Below are positions 19,021 to 27,120 of a stretch of DNA of 64,000 nucleotides, piece after piece (position 1 is the first letter of the stretch; each line of letters opens with the position of its first letter). The stretch is from IMG/VR virus record IMGVR_UViG_3300008117_000004, positions 62,001 through 126,000 of that record, one strand, 5' to 3'. The position numbers and the translations under genes are program-made. The notes under the pieces are model-generated. The model searched no databases, had not been told where the DNA came from, and saw only the letters and a list, made by a program, of their open reading frames with translations. Source of the stretch: a virus.

Positions 19021-19430
19021 ATAAGTAACAGACAAGAAAGTTTAGCCTAAGCGTCATAGAGAATTCTCCCGAAACTCTATCAATGGTTGTAGTGACCATT
19101 CCACTCGTCTCCGTAACGTGAAGACTAACGGACTTTTTCACCTCAGAATATTCCAGAGAATATACCTTCTTGGTAGTCGTAGCTGTCGCTTTTGACACTT
19201 TTCGATCTGAATTGTTATTTATAGTTCGAAGTATCTCAGAGCTATTGCTATGTCTGTTTTAATAATGACCGAGAAAATTGAGATAAGGTGTGTTTTGAAA
19301 TTATCCTAAAAATTGCGAAGTAACCTTTTCTCTAACTACGGTAATTTTGTTTTTATTTTATATTTATATTTTAAAAAGTTTAAAATTTCTTTAAAAGATT
19401 TTCATTTGTTAAATCTCAGTCAGAAATCTT
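18975..19430 (-). ncRNA. Candidate structured RNA upstream of Ro60 (Y-RNA-like?)
   Basis: This 850-base gap between Ro60 and NrdA has no good gene. Its minus strand shows a promoter of Bacteroidota type at 19434-19464, a stretch visibly richer in G+C than its surroundings (about 19020-19330), several local hairpins (ATATTC/GAATAT near 19150; ATAGAG/CTCTAT near 19060), a 9-base-pair long-range pairing (19260-19268 with 19012-19021) and a strong terminator at the end. These are the marks of a non-coding RNA. Ro60 proteins often have Y RNA partners encoded next to them, so a Y-RNA-like role is plausible but unproven. A leader/attenuator for Ro60 is the alternative. The 5' end is estimated from the promoter. 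Confidence 0.5.
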
Positions 19431-19433
19431 TTA

Positions 19434-19464
19434 CAAATATACATCTTTTATTTTAATTACCAAA
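19434..19464 (-). promoter_or_regulatory. Bacteroidota-type promoter (TTTG-N19-TATATTTG)
   Basis: On the minus strand TTTG (19464-19461) is followed after 19 bases by TATATTTG (19441-19434), an exact match to the TTTG / TAnnTTTG consensus of the Bacteroidota primary sigma factor. It points toward the structured RNA. Confidence 0.55.
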
Positions 19465-19604
19465 AAAAGTTTTAATTTTTTTAATATGATTATATATGTG
19501 TAATTAAAATTACAATCGAAAAAGTGTGGATTTTATACAGAAAATGTACAAAAATGTACAAATCAAATTTAATATATAAAATATGAAAGCTAAAGAAGTA
19601 ATGA

Positions 19605-19715
19605 ATACCATCATCTGAAACAGAAGAGGATGTTATTAGATTAAATCACTATACCAACTTACAACCACTTTGTAGTAAAATAAATAGAGACGTTAAAAGA
19701 GATTTATTTTTATAG
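19605..19715 (+). pseudogene. C-terminal relic of an HNH endonuclease gene
   Basis: Read on the plus strand, this frame encodes 36 residues including TEEDVIRLNHYTNLQPLCSK and ends NRDVKRDLFL, then TAG. It aligns with the last residues of the HNH enzyme at 703-1482, which has LNHYTNLQPLCSYTNRYIKR. A stop lies just before it in frame and no N-terminal part remains. A short ATG-started stub (MKAKEVMN) just upstream in another frame may be the start of a lost gene. Confidence 0.75.
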
Positions 19716-19749
19716 AAAAAAAAATGGCGAAAGTAAACTCTCACCATTT
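19714..19749 (-). terminator. Intrinsic terminator after nrdA
   Basis: On the minus strand a 12-pair stem (AAATGGTGAGAG with CTTTCGCCATTT, including G-U pairs, loop TTTA) is followed by a run of about nine T. It ends the NrdA transcript. Confidence 0.75.
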
Positions 19750-19775
19750 ATAAGTATTTGATAATCAGTTATATA

Positions 19776-21137
19776 TCACGAGCCGCATGCCATGCATTCA
19801 CCAGGATCTGAATCTAAGCTACACGAGATTTCAGCCATTTGTTCTTCAACAGTTTTCTTAGCCGTATCTTGTTGTACAGTGAATTTAACTGCGTCTGCCG
19901 CTGATTTATTTCTTAAATAATAAATACCAGTTTTTAATGTGTATCTCTTATCTTTATAACATCTTGCTTTACCTTCTGAATCGTAAATAACTTGAATATT
20001 TTCTCCTTGTGGGATAATAACTTCACCATTTTCATTGGTCATTAAGTTTCTTCTACCCCATCCATAGAAGTGCATCGCTGTCAACTTAGCAAAGTTTGGA
20101 GAATCCATAAAAATATTCATTGATTGAGTTTGGTCAATAAACGCTCCTCTATCAGCAGCCATCTCGATAACATCTCTTTGTTTAATCTCATAAACAGTTT
20201 TAAAGATTTCTTTCAAGTTAGTTGGTACTTCAGGTACATTTTGAACCGAACCATTCTCAGCAATAATTTTCTTTCTTAAATTTTCATTCCATAATCCTAA
20301 CTTAACTAATTCTTTAACTAAATATTTATTTACCATAATGAAAGTTCCTGAAAGAACACTTCTTGTGTACATATTTGAAGTTTGAGCTTCACAAGATGCT
20401 TCATTACCTAAGATAGAAGCTGTTGATGCTGTTGGCATGATACAAGTTGTTAAAGAGTTTCTAACACCATACTTCTTAACTTCTTCTCTTAATTTATCCC
20501 AATCCCATCTTTTACTAGGTTTAGTTCCCCATAAATCAAATTGGAATTTACCTTGTGAAATAGGTGAACCTTCATAAGTTGCGTAAGTGCCTTGTACTTT
20601 AGCTAAATCACAAGAAGCTTTAATTGAAGCGTAATAGATAGTTTCAAAAATATCTTTATTTAATTGTTTAGCCTCTTCAGATTCATATGGTAATCCTAAT
20701 TGAAAGAAAACATCTGCTAATCCTTGAACACCTAAACCAACTGGTCTATGACATAAGTTAGAAAATTTAGCTGATGGTGATGGATAAAAGTTAACATCAA
20801 TAACATTATTTAAGTTAACAATCGCATCATAAGCAATATCATAAAGTTTATTAAAATTATAAGTTTTATTCTTATTGATAAACTTAGGAAGTGCTAAAGA
20901 AGCTAAGTTACAAACTGCTGTTTCATTTACTTCTTCTTGACCCCAGAATTCACCTAACCCTAATTTCTCTAATAACTCTTTATTTTCTAAAATAGCTTTT
21001 TGCGTTTTAGTAACGCCTGTCGCTTCAACTATTTCAGCACAGTTATGTACTAATATATTATTAGCATAAAAGTTGTGATTTTTATTCACAGTAATGTCAT
21101 AAACTGGTCTATTTTTTACTTTTTCGATTTTGATCAT
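19776..21137 (-). CDS. nrdA: Ribonucleotide reductase large subunit, C-terminal half with C-intein
   Basis: The 453-residue precursor begins with a 32-residue C-intein (block F VYDITVNKNHNFYANN, block G ILVHN). The reductase follows from Cys33 to the end. The extein carries the second active-site Cys (TAVCNLASLALP) and ends with the redox pair CMAC near the C-terminus. The +1 residue Cys33 corresponds to the thiyl-radical cysteine of class I enzymes (the SNLC motif). Trans-splicing with the N-terminal half would give a protein of about 852 residues that makes dNTPs for phage replication. A GIY-YIG gene sits between the halves. Confidence 0.9.
   Translation of the reverse strand: MIKIEKVKNRPVYDITVNKNHNFYANNILVHNCAEIVEATGVTKTQKAILENKELLEKLGLGEFWGQEEVNETAVCNLASLALPKFINKNKTYNFNKLYDIAYDAIVNLNNVIDVNFYPSPSAKFSNLCHRPVGLGVQGLADVFFQLGLPYESEEAKQLNKDIFETIYYASIKASCDLAKVQGTYATYEGSPISQGKFQFDLWGTKPSKRWDWDKLREEVKKYGVRNSLTTCIMPTASTASILGNEASCEAQTSNMYTRSVLSGTFIMVNKYLVKELVKLGLWNENLRKKIIAENGSVQNVPEVPTNLKEIFKTVYEIKQRDVIEMAADRGAFIDQTQSMNIFMDSPNFAKLTAMHFYGWGRRNLMTNENGEVIIPQGENIQVIYDSEGKARCYKDKRYTLKTGIYYLRNKSAADAVKFTVQQDTAKKTVEEQMAEISCSLDSDPGECMACGS
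21042..21137 (-). other. C-intein of split NrdA intein
   Basis: This 32-residue segment ends HN before the Cys+1 nucleophile. It contains the F and G blocks and starts with its own ATG, as expected for a split intein cut at the usual endonuclease-domain position. Confidence 0.88.
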
Positions 21138-21154
21138 AATATTTTTTTTATTTT

Positions 21155-22054
21155 TTATGAAAATTGATTTTTATTTTTCTTAAATGTCTTTAGATATTCT
21201 CTAATTTCATTTTCTTTATTCTTAAATTTATTTTCCCAATCATCCTTATAGATTATATAATAACCTTTTGTTGTATGATATGGATACATTTCCTCTTTTG
21301 AATTTGTACTTGCGGTCTTGGAAACCGACCTATTTGATGAGTTAATATAATTAGATACATCAAAACAATAATCAAATTCTCTAATTATATTGAAGTCTTT
21401 ATCAAAAAGTAAAGTTTTTTTAGCTCTACTATTACCAGATCCACTTCTTTGTTTGGATAGCTTTTCTCTTGTTGATATTGACGCGGTTCTACCCATATTC
21501 CAATGTTCTCCTCTCAACTTTGCTTTATGTGATGGATATTCTTCTAAAGGAAGACCATACATATTATTATTCGATCCTAAAGCATTTCTTCTATGCTTTT
21601 CTCTTATCTCCTCTTTTCTTGGATTATTAGTAAAGTTATCACCACCATCTCCTCCTTTTGATATATTAACTAGAGGTCCTGACTTATCATATCTATTACC
21701 AATGATTAGTATCATATCTTTTTCCTTAAAAAAGGCATCTGATATACTCATACCATCAATATATTTCAATATAATTGGTTCTAATTTATCTGATAATATA
21801 CTCTTTATTATATTCTTTTTGTAATTATTATTTGTTATATCCTTATCGTTTTTCGCGTATTGTAAATGTCGAACTTTTCGATCATGTATAGTTTTACCAC
21901 TAGAAGCACCAACATAAAAAGGTTCATGATTAAATTCATATTCACCATATTTATAGTCTCCTGATTTTCTAGGATCCAGATAAACATAGATAAAGGATGT
22001 ATTATCTATGTTATCTGTTATAAAATCCTCATAATTAAACAAGTTCTTTTTCAT
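21155..22054 (-). CDS. GIY-YIG homing endonuclease between the NrdA halves
   Basis: The 299-residue protein starts with a GIY-YIG-type domain: FIYVYLDPRKSGDYKYGEYE, then PFYVGASSGKTIHDRKVRHL. NUMOD3-like segments follow (GRTASISTREKLSKQRSGSG), with a C-terminal DNA-binding part (LFDKDFNIIREFDYCFDVSN). It overlaps the end of the N-terminal NrdA gene by 20 bases and ends 18 bases before the C-terminal gene. It probably cuts intein-less nrdA alleles. Unlike most endonuclease genes here it lacks a nearby TTAATATATA element and may be expressed by coupling. Confidence 0.85.
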   Translation of the reverse strand: MKKNLFNYEDFITDNIDNTSFIYVYLDPRKSGDYKYGEYEFNHEPFYVGASSGKTIHDRKVRHLQYAKNDKDITNNNYKKNIIKSILSDKLEPIILKYIDGMSISDAFFKEKDMILIIGNRYDKSGPLVNISKGGDGGDNFTNNPRKEEIREKHRRNALGSNNNMYGLPLEEYPSHKAKLRGEHWNMGRTASISTREKLSKQRSGSGNSRAKKTLLFDKDFNIIREFDYCFDVSNYINSSNRSVSKTASTNSKEEMYPYHTTKGYYIIYKDDWENKFKNKENEIREYLKTFKKNKNQFS

Positions 22055-23657
22055 TTAATAATAAAATATCATTTTCTTCTAAATCACCAGCTCTAACATA
22101 TCCTCTATTTTGAGTCCAAACTTGATGATCCTCTGTACAGATTATGTAATTCCCACTTTCATCTGTTACTTTGATAGTTTCCGCATTATGATTGGTTATA
22201 CCAGAGTTTTCAACCAAACACCACTCATCAATTCCTGTTTCTAAGTCTCTAGAAAGAACTTCTATTTTCTTACCATTCTTAAACATAAGATCTATTGTGA
22301 CCATATCAAATTCTTTCTCTACACCTTCAACTCTACACTTAACTAAAGTATCTCCATCTAAACATAGATTAGATGAGTGTATCATTCCAATATTTGATTG
22401 ATTTGATTTCTCATTGATTGAATCTTTGTATAATAAGTATGGTGTACCAGTTTCAATTTGAGATTCTAATATTTTATTCCAAACTTCTCTTGCTTTAACA
22501 ACTCTTTTAGCTTTTCCAGCCGCTTCATAAGAAGTATAAAGTTTGTTAAATTCTTCACCATAAGTTTCATTCAATCCAGTACATTCGTGAGGACACATTA
22601 ATGACCAATCAGCATCTAACTCAACTCTTTCCATAAACAAGTCGTTCATCCACATTGCTAAGAAAAGGTCACGAGCTCTAATTTCATCTTTACCTTGGTT
22701 CTTTCTTAAATCTAAGAAGTCCATAATATCAGCGTGCCATGGTTCCATATAAATAGCAATTGATCCTTTACGTTTACCACCACCTTGGTCTACCGCTCTC
22801 GCTGTCTCATTATAGATTTTTAAGAAAGGAATAATACCATTTGAAGTACCGTTTGTACCAGCAATATAAGTTCCTTTAGCTCTTACTTTGTTAAAAGAGA
22901 TACCAATACCACCCGCGTTTTTAGAGATTTGAGCAGCTTCTTTTAATGTGTTAAAAATACCATCAATAGAATCTGATTCAGTATCTAATAAGAAACAAGA
23001 AGATAATTGTGGTCTACCTGTTCCAGAGTTGAATAATGTTGGTGTTGCGTGAGTATAATAACCTTCTGATAATTCGTTATAAGTTTTAATTACTTTTTCT
23101 AAGTTTTCACCCCAAATTTGAAGTGCTGTTCTCATATACATATACTGAGGTCTTTCAGCAACTTTACCATTAATTTTTAATAAGTAAGATTTCTCTAAAG
23201 TTTTGTAACCAAAGTAATCAAAGTTATGATCTCTTGAGTGTACAATAGCTGAATCTAAATCATCAGCGTGTTTTTTAACAATGTTGTAAAAATCCAAAGA
23301 AACAATTGGAGAATGTTTCTCTGTCATTGGATCTACATAGTTATATAAATCTTTAACTGTTTCTGAAAAGCTCTTTTTAGTTTCTTTATGTAAAGAAGTA
23401 ATAGCGATTCTTGCTGCTAAAACTGAGTAATCTGGGTGTTTTGTTGTAAGAGAAGCCGCAGTTTCCATTGCCAATTGATCTAACACAGAAGTTTTAATAT
23501 CTGGTGTAATACCTTCAATAACTTTTTGTGCGATCTCAAACGGTGCTATCCACTTTTGATCTAATCCATAAGTTTGTTGTGTTATACGATCAACAATCTT
23601 ATTGAAATTAACGGTTTCTTTCTTACCATTTCTTTTTGTGACTTTTATCATGCTCAT
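22035..23657 (-). CDS. nrdA: Ribonucleotide reductase large subunit, N-terminal half with N-intein
   Basis: The 540-residue precursor has an N-terminal ATP-cone (IKVTKRNGKKETVNFNKIVD; about residues 1-95) and then the class I large-subunit barrel. This includes LSSCFLLDTESDSIDGI with the first redox Cys, and GIGISFNKVRAKG. At MIHSSNL the extein stops (residue 431) and a 109-residue N-intein follows, starting CLDGDTLVKC. The break falls exactly before the radical cysteine of the SNLC motif. No nrdB was seen in the window. Confidence 0.9.
   Translation of the reverse strand: MSMIKVTKRNGKKETVNFNKIVDRITQQTYGLDQKWIAPFEIAQKVIEGITPDIKTSVLDQLAMETAASLTTKHPDYSVLAARIAITSLHKETKKSFSETVKDLYNYVDPMTEKHSPIVSLDFYNIVKKHADDLDSAIVHSRDHNFDYFGYKTLEKSYLLKINGKVAERPQYMYMRTALQIWGENLEKVIKTYNELSEGYYTHATPTLFNSGTGRPQLSSCFLLDTESDSIDGIFNTLKEAAQISKNAGGIGISFNKVRAKGTYIAGTNGTSNGIIPFLKIYNETARAVDQGGGKRKGSIAIYMEPWHADIMDFLDLRKNQGKDEIRARDLFLAMWMNDLFMERVELDADWSLMCPHECTGLNETYGEEFNKLYTSYEAAGKAKRVVKAREVWNKILESQIETGTPYLLYKDSINEKSNQSNIGMIHSSNLCLDGDTLVKCRVEGVEKEFDMVTIDLMFKNGKKIEVLSRDLETGIDEWCLVENSGITNHNAETIKVTDESGNYIICTEDHQVWTQNRGYVRAGDLEENDILLLNEKELV
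22038..22364 (-). other. N-intein of split NrdA intein
   Basis: The 109-residue segment has block A (CLDGDTLVKC) and block B (NYIICTEDHQVWT with the TxxH histidine motif), and ends LLLNEKELV. The split site is the canonical one, with a long N part and a short C part. Confidence 0.88.
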
Positions 23658-23744
23658 ATTTTAATTTTTGTTTTTTATATATTTCATCGTTTTTTTATTT
23701 AAAATATTAAACCTTTAAAATTTTTTGATTTTTTATAGCTCATT

Positions 23745-24695
23745 TTATAAAAAATCAATGTTGTTAAGTTTATTTAAATTATACTTAAATTTTGTGTTAT
23801 TTAAGATTTTTGTTATAATACTGATATGAATATCATAGATATTTTCATAAGAATCAACTCTAAACATTGAATCATCGTAGTTAGTTTCTAAAACAACTCC
23901 AGTAATTAATTTATCATCACCAAACTCATCATGCCACATGAATTCTATTTCGGTTCCAACATAAATATTTCTATTCATAACTTGTTTAGAATTTGCGTTT
24001 TTACCAATATGTTCTTGTAATTCTTTTATTATCAAATTACGCCATTTATTATCTAATAATTTAAACATATTAAATAGATTATCTGAAAAATAAACTGCTA
24101 ACTCATTAAACAATTCTATATTAGTAAAACTTTCACTTTCTAAATTTCTTTTCAATAAGGTATAATATTGATTAAAATCTGATCTTGAAGGTTTTCTTCG
24201 ATTATTCATGAAATTAAGAGATGTATGTTCCGTTAAAACGGCATAAACTCTTTCTTTAACCAATTTTGTTCTAATATAATTTTCATTATCAATAGATTCA
24301 AAATAGTAGTTTGATGATTTATCAACTTCGATGCTTTCTTTATGATAAAAAGCAAATCCATCCATATCATCTTCACTTAAAGGATCTTCTTTTTTACCCT
24401 TAAAAATAGAATCATATTTTAATGAATGTTTACCTTCGATTTTATGTTTAGAAAGAACTATATCATCTTCATCCTCTGAACTTTTTTTCTCATCATCCAT
24501 CAAATTTAAATCATCATCGTCAATTTCAATCAAAATATCTAAATTGTCATCATCGTCTAAATTCAGATCAGAATCTGATTTTGATTCATCATCAAAATCT
24601 TCTTCATCGTCTAAATCATCAATAATTTCATCACCGACTTCATTATCTAATTCATCATCGAAATCTTCTTCATCATCTCTAACTTTTTTAGCCAT
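23745..24695 (-). CDS. Acidic phage protein of unknown function
   Basis: The 316-residue protein has an extremely acidic N-terminal third (Asp/Glu/Ser, residues about 7-85, probably disordered). A folded part follows with FMNNRRKPSRSDFNQYYTLL and a C-terminal beta-like region (VGTEIEFMWHDEFGDDKLIT). No family is recognised. It lies between nrdA and the helicase on the same strand. An acidic tail next to replication genes could suit an ssDNA-mimic or loader role, but nothing shows it. Confidence 0.55.
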   Translation of the reverse strand: MAKKVRDDEEDFDDELDNEVGDEIIDDLDDEEDFDDESKSDSDLNLDDDDNLDILIEIDDDDLNLMDDEKKSSEDEDDIVLSKHKIEGKHSLKYDSIFKGKKEDPLSEDDMDGFAFYHKESIEVDKSSNYYFESIDNENYIRTKLVKERVYAVLTEHTSLNFMNNRRKPSRSDFNQYYTLLKRNLESESFTNIELFNELAVYFSDNLFNMFKLLDNKWRNLIIKELQEHIGKNANSKQVMNRNIYVGTEIEFMWHDEFGDDKLITGVVLETNYDDSMFRVDSYENIYDIHISIITKILNNTKFKYNLNKLNNIDFL

Positions 24696-24749
24696 AGATT
24701 TTTTTTATTTTTTGTATTGTTTTATATAATTTTTTATTATCTTTGTTTC

Positions 24750-25919
24750 TTATTGATCTAAAAACTGATCGTTTTCTAGTGTTAAATAAACTGGATTTAA
24801 ACTCAATCTAATCTGTGATTTTAAGAAATCACCATCTCTTTGTTTAAGTAGTTTAAATCTATATAAGTTTTGTCTTTTCATTTCTTCTGTACGGATGATA
24901 GCAAAGAAGGTGTCAGCAGTCTCTGCTATTGCTTTTGACTCAGGTACGGCTTCTAATGTAATATCGGATGAGTTCCAAGCATCTTTAGCAACCTGCACAC
25001 CAGTTATAACAGGACACATATATTTTGCTCCCATTGCTCTTAATCCCTCTGCTAAGTGTTTACCCTTAGTATAAAGATTATCAGCATTAGATCCTTTATT
25101 AGCAGCAATCAATGTAATATAATCAACTATAATTAGGTCGATTTTTATACCTCTCTTTTCTTTTAATCTTTGAATATAATTATCAAAGTCATTAACAGTT
25201 GCTGTTCCGGCTGCCCAGAATTTAGTTATAATTTTACCAACTTTATTTTCAAATAAATCAACACCACCTTCTATTCGTTTGAGAGCATCTATCTTAGATT
25301 TAATCAATTCAACATCCTTAGATTGATTATCATAATCATTAATAGGAATTTTTAACCTCATAGCACCTAATCTCTTCATAACTTTACGCTCACTCATTTC
25401 AAGAGTGATATAAAGAACATTGTGTCCCATATTTGCTGATTTAACGGCAAAATTTTGCATCCAAAGAGAATTGTGACTAAGAATATCATTTATATAATAC
25501 TGTTTATTAGAACCCTCTGATAGTTGTAAATCATACATATGTGAATTTTTTCCGGTTTTTGATATATTCATAATTTGCTCCGGTCCATCTTTTGTCATTA
25601 TAAAATTACCCAATTCTAATTTCTCACAATATATCTCTGTCAAATCACATTTTTTTGATGAAAAGTCCATATTATCACATCTATATAATAGATGTTTGTC
25701 AGCGCATATTAAATTTTTACCACCGGAGGTAATAATTTCAAATTCTTCAAATTTTATTGTTTTACCAATACCCTCTATATTAACCCATCCATTTGGGGTC
25801 AATACCTCAAAATTATCCACCTCATATGCTTCGATGAATTTATCATAAAGCGGTCTATCATACTTACCTTCTAATAGACTATCTGCTTCTATTACTTCAA
25901 AATTATCTAAATTATTCAT
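24750..25919 (-). CDS. Replicative helicase (gp41/DnaB type), C-terminal half with long C-intein
   Basis: The 389-residue precursor starts with a 150-residue C-intein holding block B-like KNLICADKHLLYR and the terminal ILSHN. The extein begins SLWMQNFAVKSA, so joining to the N half rebuilds the Walker A loop ETNNGK-S. The helicase part shows VLYITLEMSERKV, Walker B-like IDLIIVDYITLIA and C-terminal TADTFFAIIRTEEMKRQ. It would unwind DNA at the fork as a hexamer. The ATG overlaps the stop of the endonuclease gene by 8 bases. Confidence 0.9.
   Translation of the reverse strand: MNNLDNFEVIEADSLLEGKYDRPLYDKFIEAYEVDNFEVLTPNGWVNIEGIGKTIKFEEFEIITSGGKNLICADKHLLYRCDNMDFSSKKCDLTEIYCEKLELGNFIMTKDGPEQIMNISKTGKNSHMYDLQLSEGSNKQYYINDILSHNSLWMQNFAVKSANMGHNVLYITLEMSERKVMKRLGAMRLKIPINDYDNQSKDVELIKSKIDALKRIEGGVDLFENKVGKIITKFWAAGTATVNDFDNYIQRLKEKRGIKIDLIIVDYITLIAANKGSNADNLYTKGKHLAEGLRAMGAKYMCPVITGVQVAKDAWNSSDITLEAVPESKAIAETADTFFAIIRTEEMKRQNLYRFKLLKQRDGDFLKSQIRLSLNPVYLTLENDQFLDQ
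25470..25919 (-). other. Long C-intein of the helicase split intein
   Basis: A 150-residue C-intein is far longer than the usual 30-50. It carries sequence normally on the N side (FEVLTPNGWVNIEGI, block B TxxH-like ADKHLL), which marks an atypical split close to the intein N-terminus. Confidence 0.85.
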
Positions 25920-27093
25920 TAATAAATTTTATACATTTTTCTACGGTTTGTTTCGGGTTTTTTCTATATTCAGATTCCCAAACAATAAAAACTTCATAAC
26001 CCCTTTTTCTAAACCAATTGATTTTATCAATATCTTTTTTCCAAATTTCTTTTGATGTTACTTTCAATATAGGATGTATAAAGCTCTCATTATACTTATC
26101 AGGGTTACAGTGCCAATAATCACCATTAAATTCAATACATTTCTTTTTACTATGATCAACATAATCAAATCTATAATGTCTTTTATTTATTTTATCATAT
26201 CTAATGGTTTCTGAGTTTAACTCTTCAAAATTAATTTTGTTATTTTTAAAGTTCTCATAAATACTCCAGAAAAGATTTTGTGAAATTTTAGAATATCCAC
26301 CATTATTAAATAATTTTTTTCTATTAATTTCTATTTTCTCCTCTTCTGTTTTTGAATCTATTGTTTCGATCCATTTCCTCTGTCTCTCTTCAAAAACTAT
26401 TTTACCATCTTCTTTGCCATATTTTTCAATACATTTTTGTAACGAAAATCTATTTTGTATTTCAGATATCTTTTCAATAGCCTCCTCTTCACTAAAACCT
26501 CTTTTTAAATAGTACTCCTTTTTCGTTGGATATTTATGTGCATATTTTTCAGGATTTGATTTTAATTTAATAGAGGTTTTTAAATGAATTTCATCCATAA
26601 CCTCTTTTGCTTTTAAAATAGCATTCTTTTCAGAATATCCCTTCTCAATCCAAAAATACTTACAGTTTCTACTTCTTTTTTTGTCCCAATTTTTATCTAT
26701 TTTTCTTAATTTATTTTGTGATTCAATCCTTTCTTTCAACTGCCTTTCATTTTCTATTTTAAATTGAACTTCAGCTTCTTCTCTAGAAAGCATATTTCTA
26801 TACATGAATCCCTCTACACTATGAGAGTTAAATGATTTTTTAACACACTCTTGACTCTCACATAAATTTCTATATCCCTTTGATATAGAAATAAACTTAC
26901 CTTTACTACCACAAAAGAAACAAGAATTGTCTCTGTGATTTATATAAGTATCATAATACTCTTCATGATTCATTTTCAATGTTTTTGTAACATAACAAGA
27001 TAAACCCTGTGAACTCTCAAATATTCTATTACTAATAGGACAAGTGTAAGGAAATTCTATATCCTTATATCTTTTTTTAGCATCTGCATTCAT
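25912..27093 (-). CDS. Vsr-like homing endonuclease between the helicase halves
   Basis: The 393-residue protein has an N-terminal zinc-finger-like region (CPISNRIFESSQGLSCYV; CFFCGSKGKF with CESQEC). A helical middle contains repeated SEKNAILKAKE / SEEEAIEKISE motifs. The C-terminal nuclease domain is KKCIEFNGDYWHCNP followed by KINWFRKRGYEVFIVWE. This domain matches the Vsr-like (EDxHD-type) endonucleases described inside fractured genes that use split inteins. It carries its own TTAATATATA element 17 bases before its ATG, directly on the stop of the helicase N half. Confidence 0.8.
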   Translation of the reverse strand: MNADAKKRYKDIEFPYTCPISNRIFESSQGLSCYVTKTLKMNHEEYYDTYINHRDNSCFFCGSKGKFISISKGYRNLCESQECVKKSFNSHSVEGFMYRNMLSREEAEVQFKIENERQLKERIESQNKLRKIDKNWDKKRSRNCKYFWIEKGYSEKNAILKAKEVMDEIHLKTSIKLKSNPEKYAHKYPTKKEYYLKRGFSEEEAIEKISEIQNRFSLQKCIEKYGKEDGKIVFEERQRKWIETIDSKTEEEKIEINRKKLFNNGGYSKISQNLFWSIYENFKNNKINFEELNSETIRYDKINKRHYRFDYVDHSKKKCIEFNGDYWHCNPDKYNESFIHPILKVTSKEIWKKDIDKINWFRKRGYEVFIVWESEYRKNPKQTVEKCIKFINE

Positions 27094-27110
27094 ACTTAAT
27101 ATTTTATTTT

Positions 27111-27120
27111 TATATATTAA
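27111..27120 (-). promoter_or_regulatory. TTAATATATA promoter-like element
   Basis: The element overlaps the stop codon of the helicase N half and is 17 bases before the endonuclease ATG. The junction GATATTTAATATATAA is identical at the PolB fracture (35147-35162). Confidence 0.5.

Noticed and set aside
19016-19198. A 60-codon minus-strand frame starting with GTG or an internal codon
   Set aside because: Codons (GCG, ACG, TCG, CTG, AGG) are unlike the phage genes, it runs into the terminator hairpin, and the region shows RNA-structure features. A small peptide is not fully excluded.
18975-19330. tRNA or tmRNA gene
   Set aside because: TTCGAA occurs at 19224-19229, but the flanking bases do not form a T-arm stem and no acceptor stem or CCA end is seen on either strand.
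19538-19561. Paired TGTACA palindromes (TGTACAAAAATGTACA) as an operator
   Set aside because: Only two copies occur, in A/T-rich DNA with no adjacent intact gene on the expected strand; too little to call.
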